Below, piece after piece: positions 8,184 through 18,500 of a DNA stretch of 52,317 nt; positions within the stretch are counted from its first letter, which is position 1, and every line of letters begins with the position of its first letter. The DNA comes from Planctomycetaceae bacterium. Its GTDB lineage: Bacteria > Planctomycetota > Planctomycetia > Planctomycetales > Planctomycetaceae. The position numbers were made by a program, and so were the translations under genes. The stretch spans positions 1 through 52,317 of the forward strand of contig PBMZ01000075.1 of the NCBI GenBank assembly GCA_002722955.1, read 5' to 3'. The notes under the pieces were generated by a model. It was not told where the DNA came from and made no database searches. It saw only the letters and a list, made by a program, of their open reading frames with translations.

Positions 8184-10346
8184 ATGAGTCGAATTACACT
8201 GCTTCTGTTGTTTGCTGCGCTTTTTGCTTCTTTCGCTGACGATTCCGACGCTGCCCATAGACCTAATATCATTGTCATCATGGCCGATGACATGGGCTTC
8301 TCAGACATCGGTTGTTACGGCGGAGAAATTCAAACACCAGTGCTTGACGGGCTGGCTGCAAACGGCGTGCGGTTTTCTCAGTTCTACAACACGGGGCGTT
8401 GCTGTCCGACACGAGCCGCGTTGCTTTCGGGACTCTACTCACATCAAGCCGGCGTGGGACACATGATGAATCCTCGCCAAGGTGAGTTGGCTCGTGGATA
8501 TGCTGGCGATTTGAATCGAAACTGCGTCACGATGGCCGAGCAACTGAAGCCCGCCGGCTATCGGACTTACGGGGTGGGCAAGTGGCACGTTGCCGTCGAC
8601 ATTAAACCCGAAGGCCCGAAACACAATTGGCCTTTGCAACGTGGTTTCGATCGCTTTTACGGAACAATCACAGGTGCCGGAAGTTTCTTCGATCCCGGCA
8701 CGTTGACTCGTGGTAACGAAGCGATCTCACCGTTCTCTGATCCCGAATACAAACCGGATCAATACTATTATACGGACGCCATCAGCGATCATGCCGTTCG
8801 CTTCATCAGCGATCACCATCAACAAGACGGCGACAAGCCGTTCTTCATGTATCTCATGTACACGTGTGCTCACTGGCCGATGCACGCTTTGGAAAAGGAC
8901 ATCGCAAAGTACAAAGGTAAGTACGATGCCGGTTACAAAGCCGCCCGAGATGCTCGAGTCGCGAAGCTCAAGAAGCTGGGATTCTTAAGCGACGACTGGG
9001 ATGTCACACCTCAAGTTGGCAGCTGGGATAACGTCGAGCATAAAGAGTGGGAAGCACGCTGCATGGAAGTCTACGCGGCTATGATCGATAACATGGATCA
9101 AGGAATCGGTCGCGTGATGGAATCACTGAAGGCGACCGGCCAGTACGACAACACGCTTGTCATGTACTTCCAAGACAACGGGGGTTGTGCGGAAGGCGTC
9201 GGCCGACGCGAGAACATGCAGCGGCCGGACAAGCCAACGCTCAAACCAATCGCTGTCGATGCACTGCGTCAAGACGTGATCCCGCGACAAAACCGAGCCG
9301 GCATACCAACCTTGAAGGGGCCCAACATTATGCCCGGCCCCGAGGACACGTATATCGCGTACGGACAAAGCTGGGCCAATGTTTCGAACACGCCTTTCCG
9401 CGAATACAAGCACTGGGTTCATGAAGGTGGCATTGCGACCCCACTGATTGCTCATTGGCCAGCGGGGATTAGCAAAGCACAGCATGGCAAGTTGGAATCT
9501 CAGCCAGCCCACCTGATCGATATTATGGCCACCTGCGTCGATCTCGGGAAAGCGACTCATCCAAAGACATTGAACGAACATGACATCCATCCATTGGAAG
9601 GAGTCAGTTTGGCGCCCGCGTTCAATGGCAAATCGTTGAACCGCAAGAACCCGATTTTCTTCGAACACGAAGGCAACCGTGCCGTCCGCGATGGCAAGTG
9701 GAAGTTGGTCGCCAAGGGAGCTCGCGGCAAGTGGGAATTGTACGACATGGAAAGCGACCGCACGGAAATGCACGACCTTTCCGAAAAAGAACCTGAACGC
9801 CTGAAAACAATGATTGGCCAGTGGGAGGCCTGGGCAAAACGGGCCTTCGTACTTCCCTGGCCTTGGGATCAAAAAGCGAAGTACTCGAAGAAGAAATCAT
9901 TCAAGCTGCAACAAGGTGCCGAGCTTGCGGGCAACAGAATGCCCAACACTGGCCGCAAGGCGGTTTCCATCGAAGCCCAAATCACGAAGCCGGGCCAAGG
10001 CGTCATTGTGGCTCAAGGCGGCGTGACTCATGGATTCGCCGTGCTTGTCGATCGCAAAGGTCAAATCAACGTGGCCTTACGACATGGCGGCAAACTCAAC
10101 ACCTATCCAGTCACGGCCGCACCGACATCTGCATATTCCATCTCGGTCAACTTTGGGCAATCCAAGGATCTCGTCGTCGCCATCGATGGCAAACAAGTGT
10201 TGAAGACCGAGACCCTGGGAACGATGCGACAAACACCACTCGACTCGTTCACAGTCGGCTTCGACAGCAACGATCCTGTTGGAAAGTACGAGCGAACCTT
10301 CAAATTCAGCGGCGAGATCAAACAACTGAATCTGAAACTGAAGTAA
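8184..10346 (+). CDS. Secreted arylsulfatase with C-terminal extra domain
   Basis: 720 residues. Signal peptide at 1-23 (MSRITLLLLFAALFASFADD). Type I sulfatase motifs: metal-binding MADDMGFSD (~32-40), CCPTRAALLSG (~73-83) with the C-x-P-x-R formylglycine site, and GYRTYGVGKWHV. The catalytic Cys would need oxidation by a formylglycine-generating enzyme encoded elsewhere. The sulfatase domain ends near residue 560; about 160 further residues (from roughly GRKAVSIEAQITKPGQG) look like a beta-sandwich that could bind carbohydrate. Probably removes sulfate from algal polysaccharide or aryl sulfates in the periplasm. Substrate class cannot be set. Confidence 0.93.
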   Translation: MSRITLLLLFAALFASFADDSDAAHRPNIIVIMADDMGFSDIGCYGGEIQTPVLDGLAANGVRFSQFYNTGRCCPTRAALLSGLYSHQAGVGHMMNPRQGELARGYAGDLNRNCVTMAEQLKPAGYRTYGVGKWHVAVDIKPEGPKHNWPLQRGFDRFYGTITGAGSFFDPGTLTRGNEAISPFSDPEYKPDQYYYTDAISDHAVRFISDHHQQDGDKPFFMYLMYTCAHWPMHALEKDIAKYKGKYDAGYKAARDARVAKLKKLGFLSDDWDVTPQVGSWDNVEHKEWEARCMEVYAAMIDNMDQGIGRVMESLKATGQYDNTLVMYFQDNGGCAEGVGRRENMQRPDKPTLKPIAVDALRQDVIPRQNRAGIPTLKGPNIMPGPEDTYIAYGQSWANVSNTPFREYKHWVHEGGIATPLIAHWPAGISKAQHGKLESQPAHLIDIMATCVDLGKATHPKTLNEHDIHPLEGVSLAPAFNGKSLNRKNPIFFEHEGNRAVRDGKWKLVAKGARGKWELYDMESDRTEMHDLSEKEPERLKTMIGQWEAWAKRAFVLPWPWDQKAKYSKKKSFKLQQGAELAGNRMPNTGRKAVSIEAQITKPGQGVIVAQGGVTHGFAVLVDRKGQINVALRHGGKLNTYPVTAAPTSAYSISVNFGQSKDLVVAIDGKQVLKTETLGTMRQTPLDSFTVGFDSNDPVGKYERTFKFSGEIKQLNLKLK

Positions 10347-10415
10347 AGCCATCAATAAAGTAGCCATCACTCTCCGAGTGATGAGCCTTCCTGTGTATGC
10401 GTCGCTGTTGTAAAC

Positions 10416-10470
10416 GTAGGCCGGATTGCCAATCCGACCAGCCATCGGACGGATTGGCAATCCGTCCTAC
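10416..10470. repeat. GTAGG..CGGATTG inverted repeat
   Basis: Arms 10416-10436 and 10450-10470 are complementary over 21 bases with one mismatch; each arm holds its own small palindrome (CGGATTGCCAATCCG type). The outer word GTAGGnCGGA is shared with the repeat at 8028. It ends 13 bases before the next gene's ATG and just before its AAGGA site, so it would be in that gene's leader if transcribed. Confidence 0.7.
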
Positions 10471-10483
10471 CTAAGGACAATTC

Positions 10484-11491
10484 ATGAGCCAAAAGCTTGT
10501 ACTTTATCCCCCCGTCGATGACCGCCGCTTGGATCTAATTCGCGAAGCTGCTGGCGAGATGACAGTCGCGAATCCGGCCAGTGACGAAGCAGCACTTGCC
10601 GAGATCGCTGATGCCGACGCTTTTTTCGGAAAGATCACTCCAGAGCTGCTGGCAGCGGCAACCCAGTTGAAATGGGTGCAATCGCCAACAGCGAGTCTCG
10701 AACATTATCTGTTTGAACAGTTGGTGGCGCATCCCTGTCAGCTCAGCAACATGCGTGGATTGTTTTATGACGTGATCGCTGATCATGTGATGAGCTTCAT
10801 CACTTGCTTCGCTCGAAACCTGCACCTTTATATCCGCCGACAAATCGAATCAAAGTGGGCACCTGTTGGTGGTGAGGACGAACGATCGACGTTCGCCGCC
10901 GGGCCTCACGAAATCAGCGGCATCGACCGGCAACACATTCATTTGGCCGATTGCACGATGGGCGTTGTTGGTGTCGGCAGCATCGGTGCGGAAATCTGTC
11001 GCCGCGGTCAAGCATTTGGAATGAACTTGTTGGCCGTCGACCCCATGCAGTCGTCGATTCCCGGGACGCTGGACGAGGTTTGGTTGCCAGACCGTTTACC
11101 GGAGTTGTTAGAAACAAGCGATTTCGTGGTCATCGCGGCTCCGCATACTCCCGAGACGTTCAAACTGTTTCGCACGGAACAGTTTGAACAAATGAAGTCA
11201 TCCGCTTACTTGATCAACATTGGACGCGGGGTCATTGTTGATTTGGAGGACCTGACGGCAGCGCTGGAAAGTGGTCAAATTGCTGGCGCGGCGTTAGACG
11301 TCTTCGAGACCGAACCGTTGCCCGAAGACCACCGCTTGTGGAACATGGAAAATGTATTGATCACGCCACACATCGCTGCGGCGTCTGTTCATATTGCCAA
11401 GCGTCACTTGGAGACTTTGTTGGAAAACATCCGCCGATTCGCGGCGGGACAGGGACCAGCGACTCTTGTCGACAAAACCAAATGGTATTAA
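10484..11491 (+). CDS. D-isomer-specific 2-hydroxyacid dehydrogenase
   Basis: 335 residues, standard length. NAD-binding Rossmann motif GVVGVGSIGAEICRRG (~163-178). Catalytic residues are recognisable: Arg in NIGRGVIVD, Glu in DVFETEPLPEDH and His in ITPHIAAAS. Members reduce 2-keto acids or oxidise D-2-hydroxyacids; phosphoglycerate, glyoxylate and others are possible. No ACT domain, so not a full SerA. Ribosome site AAGGA about 7 bases before the ATG. Start abuts the repeat at 10416-10470. The gene sits between a sulfatase and an esterase. Confidence 0.88.
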   Translation: MSQKLVLYPPVDDRRLDLIREAAGEMTVANPASDEAALAEIADADAFFGKITPELLAAATQLKWVQSPTASLEHYLFEQLVAHPCQLSNMRGLFYDVIADHVMSFITCFARNLHLYIRRQIESKWAPVGGEDERSTFAAGPHEISGIDRQHIHLADCTMGVVGVGSIGAEICRRGQAFGMNLLAVDPMQSSIPGTLDEVWLPDRLPELLETSDFVVIAAPHTPETFKLFRTEQFEQMKSSAYLINIGRGVIVDLEDLTAALESGQIAGAALDVFETEPLPEDHRLWNMENVLITPHIAAASVHIAKRHLETLLENIRRFAAGQGPATLVDKTKWY

Positions 11492-11506
11492 CGGAGATTC
11501 ACGAAC

Positions 11507-12499
11507 ATGTCATCTTCGAAAACTCACACATTCAGCAGACGGCGATTCATTCGGCGAGCGGGAGTTATTGGTGCCGCGGCGGCGATTGCTTCGCAGGATG
11601 TTCTATGGGGAGCAAAGGCGAAAGTGCAGACCTTCGTATACAAGAAAGTTGGCAAGCTCGACATTCACGCCGACGTCCATCGCGCCGATGACAATAAGAC
11701 TCGGCCTGTCATCGTTTGGGTGCATGGCGGCGCGTTGATCAACGGGCATCGAGCCGGCGTAAGTCGGCGTGTGTTGAACCACGCTTTGGATGCTGGCTAC
11801 GCCGTGGTTTCGATCGATTACCGCTTGGCCCCCGAGACGCAATTGCCAGAGATCGTTAGCGACTTGGAAGATGCCATCAGCTGGGTTGCCAAACACGGGC
11901 CGCGACTATTTAACGTAAAGACCGATCGAATCGCTGTCGCCGGGGGTTCGGCGGGAGGCTACATGACTTTGACCAGTGGCTTCCGAGCGAAACCTCGCCC
12001 AACCGTGTTGCTTTCGCTTTGGGGTTACGGCGACTTAGTCGGCGATTGGTACAGCACGCCCAGCCCTCACAAACGCCACAAAATCGACATCACGCAAAAG
12101 CAAGCATGGGCGGAAGTTGATGGTCCGCCGGTTTCCGATTCCAGGGAACGCCAAGGCAACGGTGGCAACTTCTATCGGTATTGTCGAGTGACCGGAACTT
12201 GGCCGAAAGCGGTTTCTGGCTGGGATCCGCATAAGGAAGCAGAGAAATTCTTTCCTTACATGGCGGTCAAAAACGTCACCAAAGAATACCCGCCGACAAC
12301 GATGATTCACGGCACCGTCGACACCGACGTTCCCTACGAGCAATCCGCAATGATGGCCGAACAGTTCAAGAAGCACGGCGTCGAGTACCAATTGCATTCA
12401 ATCAAGAACGGTGAACACGGCCTCGCCGGCGCCGATCCTGAAGCGGTAAACGCTGCCTATGAGAAAGCGTTCCAATTCGTCGACGACCACATGCTTTAG
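11507..12499 (+). CDS. Exported alpha/beta-hydrolase (esterase)
   Basis: 330 residues. The leader has a Tat-like motif (FSRRRFIRRAG at ~9-19) and a hydrophobic Ala-rich stretch, so folded export is likely. Oxyanion motif HGGA, nucleophile elbow GGSAGGY, acidic residue in GTVDTDVP and His in NGEHGLAG give a complete catalytic set of the carboxylesterase/BD-FAE type. Related proteins remove acetyl or aromatic groups from polysaccharides. It starts 15 bases after the dehydrogenase stop, consistent with an operon. Confidence 0.85.
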   Translation: MSSSKTHTFSRRRFIRRAGVIGAAAAIASQDVLWGAKAKVQTFVYKKVGKLDIHADVHRADDNKTRPVIVWVHGGALINGHRAGVSRRVLNHALDAGYAVVSIDYRLAPETQLPEIVSDLEDAISWVAKHGPRLFNVKTDRIAVAGGSAGGYMTLTSGFRAKPRPTVLLSLWGYGDLVGDWYSTPSPHKRHKIDITQKQAWAEVDGPPVSDSRERQGNGGNFYRYCRVTGTWPKAVSGWDPHKEAEKFFPYMAVKNVTKEYPPTTMIHGTVDTDVPYEQSAMMAEQFKKHGVEYQLHSIKNGEHGLAGADPEAVNAAYEKAFQFVDDHML

Positions 12500-12508
12500 G
12501 CAAGTTTT

Positions 12509-12564
12509 CCGTAGCTGCGTTCGCCAGAAGGCGGTGATCCGCACTCTGGCGAACGCAGCTACGG
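12509..12564. repeat. Perfect 20-bp inverted repeat
   Basis: CCGTAGCTGCGTTCGCCAGA (12509-12528) is the exact complement of 12545-12564, loop 16 bases. It starts 10 bases after the esterase stop and lies 28 bases before the next ATG. Could form a strong RNA hairpin at the end of the esterase message; no T-run follows. Confidence 0.75.
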
Positions 12565-12591
12565 CGAGTAAGCATTTCCCGCGAGCATCTT

Positions 12592-13548
12592 ATGCCACGC
12601 GATCAACAAGCTGCGATTGGTAAACCGCTTTCTCGAAGGCAAGCACTTCAGTTAGGATCGGCAACCGCATGTGCGATCGGCTTGTCGTCATCGCAAGCAG
12701 TCACGGCAGACGAAGAACGCCAGAGTCTGAAGCAGCGTATCTCCGAACTCGAAAAGCGTTTTGATGGCGAGTTCTCGATCGAAGTCAAACGCTTAGATAA
12801 ACCGGGCTACTTCGAGTTACGTAAAGATGTCGTGCGTCCAACCGCAAGCACTTGCAAATTGTTCGTGCTCTGCGAGCTGCTTCGTCGGGCCGAGAACGGC
12901 GAAATCGACCTAAACTCGGAAATCACCTGGAAGCCAGAGTTCCACCGCGGCGGAGACGGCGTTCTGCGAGCGATGGTTCCTGGGCAAAAGCTGACGATCC
13001 ACAATATGGCCATCCTAATGATGATGATCAGCGACAACATCGCGACCGCGACACTCGTTGATCTGCTCGGCGGCGAAAACATTACACGCACAATACGATC
13101 GTGGGGACTCGAAAGCAGTAACATTCACGATGGACTTCCAGGCGGTGCCAACTACTCCAAAATGAAACAACCCGTAAGCACCGCCAGCGACATGTTGTCT
13201 TTGATCACAAAGATTTATCGCCACGAAGTGCTCACACCAAAATCTTGTGACGAGATCATTCGCATTCTGCGAGCACAACGATGCAACGACATGTTGCCGC
13301 GCTACATCCCAGTCGGCGAGGATTGGGGAAGCGCCAAAACGTGGATCGCCAACAAGACCGGTTACGGTGCATGTCGTGTCGAGGTCGGAATCGTCAAAGC
13401 ACAAGACGTCACGTTTTCGTTGGCTATGTTCTTCAAACCCAATGGAAGAGTACGGCTTCGAACGAAGTGCCTTGCCGATTATCCGCCCGTGCTAGCAATG
13501 GCCAAAGCGTGCCATGCCGTCTACCAAAGATTCTTGCCATCGTCGTAG
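12592..13548 (+). CDS. Class A beta-lactamase-like serine hydrolase
   Basis: 318 residues with a twin-Arg leader (LSRRQALQLG near residue 14) and hydrophobic stretch. Active-site motifs of the class A fold are present: S-T-C-K (~86-89, S-x-x-K), S-D-N (~147-149) and K-T-G (~255-257). The omega-loop Glu motif of true class A beta-lactamases (E-x-x-L-N) was not seen, so deacylation may be poor and the protein may be a peptidase or esterase rather than a resistance enzyme. Acts outside the cytoplasm. Last of the co-directional run from 6622. Confidence 0.82.
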   Translation: MPRDQQAAIGKPLSRRQALQLGSATACAIGLSSSQAVTADEERQSLKQRISELEKRFDGEFSIEVKRLDKPGYFELRKDVVRPTASTCKLFVLCELLRRAENGEIDLNSEITWKPEFHRGGDGVLRAMVPGQKLTIHNMAILMMMISDNIATATLVDLLGGENITRTIRSWGLESSNIHDGLPGGANYSKMKQPVSTASDMLSLITKIYRHEVLTPKSCDEIIRILRAQRCNDMLPRYIPVGEDWGSAKTWIANKTGYGACRVEVGIVKAQDVTFSLAMFFKPNGRVRLRTKCLADYPPVLAMAKACHAVYQRFLPSS

Positions 13549-13582
13549 ACAAAGTGGCGTAAGCTTCCAGCTTGCGAAAGCA

Positions 13583-13655
13583 GTTGGAGTGCAGGCTTTA
13601 GCCGCCCAAAAAGCGTCTCAGACCACTTAATGCGCCTAAAGGCTGAACTCCAACC
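13583..13655. repeat. TTGGAGTGCAGGCTTTAG-family inverted repeat
   Basis: GTTGGAGTGCAGGCTTTAGC begins at 13583; the opposite arm GCGCCTAAAGGCTGAACTCC begins at 13632. The arms pair with a few mismatches over ~23 bases. A second copy of the same family is at 43752-43826. A TAAGCTTCCAGCTTGC motif at 13560-13575 is another short palindrome beside it. Confidence 0.65.
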
Positions 13656-13704
13656 ACACGCGTGCAACATGACTCACAATGCTCGGTGAGCTTAGCTACG
13701 GCAA

Positions 13705-15300
13705 TCAACCAACGTCACCAATCCAATCGTCGAAGAACTCGAACATCTCATCAACTTCGCCTTCATCGGCGTTGACGGTGTCGCCATCATCAGGTCCGTC
13801 GCCATGCCGCCGGCAAGAATATCGTTTCCTGCGTTTCCAATAACGATGTCGATGCCAAGGCCACCTAATGCAATATCGTCGCCTTCTTGCCCTCGCAGCA
13901 CGTCGTTGCCTTGATCGCCGACAAGCACGTCGTTGCCACGGCCACCGGAAATAACATTCGTTGCCGCCGAGGCCGCGGACAGAATCATCGCCGCTGCCAG
14001 CACTCAAGATGTCGTCGCCGTCGCCACCGTTGATTTGATCGTTGCCTGTACCGCCGCGAACGAAGTGTTGATCGGCTGCGCCTTCGATAACGTCATTGCC
14101 TCGGCCACTGGTGAGAACATCGAAGCCATCGCCTCCGTTTCATTGATCGTTTCCATGATTGCCGCGGATTCGATCATCTCCGGCATCGCCACTGATCACA
14201 TCATTGTCGCGGCCACCTTCGATCGCGTCATCGCCCTCGCCGCCATTGATGACGTCATCACCAAGACCGCCGTCATGTTATCGTCGCCGGCTTCCGAGTC
14301 CGAGATGACCAAGGCATCGTTGCCATCACCTAAAGCGAATGTTCGATCAGACGCGGTAAGTTCCTCCGACGTGGACTCGACACTTTGGACTGAAATTGTC
14401 TTGCCATCGATTTCGATCGTCGCGCCGGCATCGGCGAGCAAATGCGTGATTTCGTCGGCTCCTCCGATTAGTCGCAATGAGTCGCCCGTCGTCTCCCCAC
14501 CGCCGTTAATCACAACGTTGGCCAGTGAACCATTGCTGTAGTCAAGAATCACGGCATCATCGGCGGCGGAACCATCGATGATGACACTGCGGATCGATTG
14601 TGGAGACGCGGAATGAGTCAGTGATCCGTTGACGAGGACTTCGATGTCGCCTTCGTCGTTACGTCGCACCAAGTAGTCATCGGCGTCGCCATCGCTGGCA
14701 GAAGTTGAGACACGCAAATCAACCGGCGCAATCTCGACACCAGAAACCGCGTCTGGCAATCGCTCGATTCGAATGGCATCAGCGATGACGAGATGGTTGC
14801 CCAGTCCGAGTGAAACGACTAACGAATTACTGCTGATCTGGAAGATGCCACCTCCCAAGTCTTTCCAGGAAGCACCGGAGTCATTGAAGTCGTTCGGAGG
14901 CAACTGCTGGTCGGTGTTGAACGTGCCCTCGAATGTTCGTCGCGCGGTTCGTGCTCTTGAGCCAAGTGGCTTGGACTTTATAGAGACCAGCTGTCAGGCC
15001 CGTGAACTGGTAAATGGCGCGGTTTGCTGGATCGTTCGTCGCCGCGTGGAACTGTAGATCTCCGTTGTGACCGTTCGCGAACGAGCCCCAACCGTTTCCT
15101 TGTGTGCTATATCCAGCATCACCATCGTCTATGAGAGCGGTGACGGGGACTTCGTCATTTGCGACCGTGATCTTCGCGCTGCCGTCCAACAACCCAGCGG
15201 CTTGAGCAGTAATCGTAACGACTTGGTCGTAATCCGAGTCCGAATCATCAACTGCGCTAATAGTGAAGGTCGTCGTCGCCTGATTCGCTGGAATGCCACG
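13705..15300 (-). pseudogene. Broken Calx-beta/RTX-type calcium-binding surface protein
   Basis: Reading the minus strand across frames recovers one protein remnant. It starts with a Calx-beta-like end (IPANQATTTFTISAVDDSDS, from ~15294), then a region with DDGDAGYSTQGNGWGSFANG and FNDSGASWKDLGGG (a GOLD/adhesin-like domain), then RTX repeats (GGLGDDVINGGEGDD; GGRGNDVLVGDQGNDVL), ending FEFFDDWIGDVG. Four frame changes are needed, near 14940, 14275, 13962 and 13805, plus an in-frame TGA at 14140-14142. The 5' part is missing: an in-frame TGA lies at 15301-15303 and no start was found. Intact relatives are very large exported adhesins or matrix proteins. Clear pseudogene unless many sequencing errors are assumed. 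Confidence 0.8.
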
Positions 15301-15595
15301 TCAACGTTGCAGCTCGCAACACCAGCAACGCAATACACGCATTACGAAAAAATGAACAAACGTCACCTTCCCCACTCGCAAAACACTGGTCATAGGCAAA
15401 GGAAAACCAAACAACACGCCGAGCACGCGGCGCAAGTGAGTTCTGGAACGCTGGTGGCAACTCACATGCTTGCGCAGCGTGCTTGTAGAATCAGTTGAAT
15501 CATCAGATACACGAGAAAGTGCTTGTGAGATACGTTGCCATCTGCGATATTCTCGGGCTTGGAATCGAGGCACAAAATGACGCAGGAGTTGTCAC
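15301..15595. other. Gap before the PVC-type dehydrogenase
   Basis: About 295 bases with no convincing gene on either strand; possibly further decayed sequence of the RTX gene on its 3'-most plus side. The AGGAG ribosome site of the next gene is at 15584-15588. Confidence 0.3.
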
Positions 15596-18500
15596 GTGCT
15601 AATGCAAGTTTCTGGAATCGCTAAGACGGCCTTCGTCGTCCTTCTCATCCTTCATCGAGTCGCCTTGGGACAAACAGGCGGTACGCTCAGGGCACCTGAT
15701 GGCTTCGAGGTTTCGTTGTTCGCCGACGATAAGCTCGCCCACGATATTTACTCGATGACCATTGACGCCAAGGGGCGAGTCACCGTGTCGGGCCCGGGTT
15801 ATACCCGCATCCTTGTCGACGAAGACAATGACGGAAAGGCCGACTATTTCGAGCAATTCGCGGACGGCCCCAAGACTGGTGCTCAGGGCTTGTTTTGGAA
15901 CGGTAACAACTTGCTCTGCATTTGCGATGGCGGCCTAATCTATTATCGAGATCAAGATGGCGACGACCGCACCGACGCATCCCCGGAAGTTTTCTTGAAG
16001 ATGAAGACTGGTTCCGAGCATCATGCTCACGCCGTGCGCAAAGGTCCTGACGGTTGGTTCTATTTGATCGCCGGCAATTACGCGGGCATCAACGAGTCCT
16101 ACGCATCGCTGCCGACTTCTCCAATCAAGAAGCCACAATCGGGTGTCGTCTTTCGATTGAAGCCGGACCTTTCCGGCGGCGAAGTCGTGGCCCACGGTTA
16201 TCGCAATTCGTACGACTTCGACTTCAACGAGAATGGCGACATCTTCACTTTTGACAGCGATGGCGAGCGTGATGTCTCGCTGCCCTGGTATCGTCCGACT
16301 CGAGTGTTCCACGTGTTGCCGGGTTCGCATGCTGGCTGGCTTAGCCGCAGCTGGAAACGTCCGGACTACTTCTTAGATATGCCGCCGGTCATCGGCAGCT
16401 TCGGACGCGGCTCGCCAACTGGTGTTGTTTGCTATCGACACGATCAGTTTCCGGAACAATATCGCGGTGGGTTGTTCGTCTTAGATTGGACATATGGCCG
16501 CGTGATGTCCTTGCCACTTAAGTCCAAAGGCTCAAGCTACACAAGCGTGCCTCAAGAATTCTTGAAGGGTGTTGGATCGTTTGGATTCGCACCGACCGAC
16601 ATCGAAGTCGGCAAAGATGGCAGTCTCTATGTCAGCATCGGTGGGCGAGGGACTCGCGGTGGCGTTTATAAGATCAGCTATGTTGGCACTGCGGACGCTC
16701 GCACGGCGAGCAACTCCACCACGAAGACCACCGACGAGTTGGAACGTTGCCTTCAAGCAAAGCAGCCGCTAAGTAGTTGGTCGCGTGCCGACTGGATGCC
16801 AATCGCCAAGAAGCTTGGGCGCGACGTCTTCGCCGACGAAGCACTACGAATCAATCGCCCTGTGCGAGAGCGAATGCGAGCAATCGAGATCTTGACCGAG
16901 GTCTTCGATGGTTTATCTCGCCCCGAATTAACTCGCATCTTGGCTGACGACTCTTATCAACTTCGCGCGCGAGCTATCTGGTCGCACGGTCGAACTGACG
17001 CAGCTTTGCCAGACACCGCCATCATCGCGATGGCGTTGATGGACGTGCATCCTTTAGTGGGGCGCTTCGCGTCGCAAGCTCTATTAGGAAGTCAGCCGAA
17101 TACGACGTATTCTGCGATCACCGATGGAATCGCCTGGCAACTTGCCAGTCAGGATCGTTATTGCCGTCAAGCGGCTTCCCGAATTGTTCCGCTTGTCGAT
17201 AAGAGTGCGTTCAAACATTTTTCGGTCGCGGCGACGAGTAAAGGTTGGCAAGCAGGATTGTCAAATGCCGTCGGTTTCGTCCAACGCAAGCCCGGCTTTA
17301 ATCGATACGCGTTCCGGGTTGGAATTCCGATCCTTAAAGAGCAACGCCCTAACCAACTCAAGTTGGAAGCCGTGCGTCTGATGCAACTCGGCCTTAGCGA
17401 TTTAGGACTTCGAGAAAAGCTGCCGGCAGTTTATAGCGGCTATTCCAGTCCATTGGACTTATCGCCGCATCAGCAAGAATTGGAAGTGATTCATCAAGAA
17501 GTTTCCAGAGTCTTTCCGGTCGGCATTCAATCGTTGGACTACGAATTGGCACGATTGCTGGCAATGTTGAACATCGCCGATTCCGACACCTTGGACAAGG
17601 TCTTGAAGCAGATCACTGATGTCACGAATCCCATCAGAGATTTGCATTATTTGATTGTCGCGTCGCACATCGAGGGCACGCGATCGGGGCAGCAAACCGA
17701 GAAGATCGCGCGAGCGATCTTGAATACCGACAAGAAGATTCGTGCTCAAGACCTCAACGTCGACAGTAACTGGGAACCACGATTCACCGAGATGTTTAAA
17801 CGGCACGTTGCCTTGGACGAAAACCTGATGACCGTGCTCATTAACGAAGAAGACTTTGGGCAACCCGGTCACATTGTTCTAATGGATCAGATTCCGCCGG
17901 ACTTGCTGCCCCATATCATCGATGCGTTCGTTGCTAAGATTGAAGAACCTGACGAGTACCTTTGGTCGAACGAAATCGTCTTTCTGATTGGTGCCTCGAA
18001 AAAGCCCGAACAGCGAGAGCTACTGCGTGAGCAATTCAATCGCTTCGCGGTTCGCAACGCAGTGCTGATGGTATTGGCGCAATCAGCCGAGCAAAGGGAT
18101 CGTCCGATGCTGATCGAGGGATTGAAGTCGTCTCAACCAGAAGTTTTCTTGACGTGTCTAAAAGCCATCGAATCGATGCCACCGAACGATGCAGCCGATG
18201 AACAACTCGCATTGCTGCGAGCACTCCGGTTGTCAGCCAACGAAAACCGCGAGTTCGCGGTTCGCGAGCGGATCGTCAAATTGCTAAGACGCAACACATC
18301 GCAAGAGTTTGGCTTCATACCTGGCAGTGAAGGCCACAAGCCTCAGGCGGAAGCCATCGCGCAATGGACGGACTACGTCTCGAAGAAGTACCCCAAGGAA
18401 GCCGCCAAATCATGGGGAGGCGGCGGTGACGACATCGAGCAGCTTAAGAAACTACTAGCAACCGTAGATTGGACCGATGGCGACGCCCAGCATGGAGAGA

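Noticed and set aside
13933..14541. 202-codon plus-strand frame rich in Ala/Ile/Val
   Set aside because: It is the antisense of RTX repeats; its regular composition comes from the Gly-Asp repeats on the other strand.
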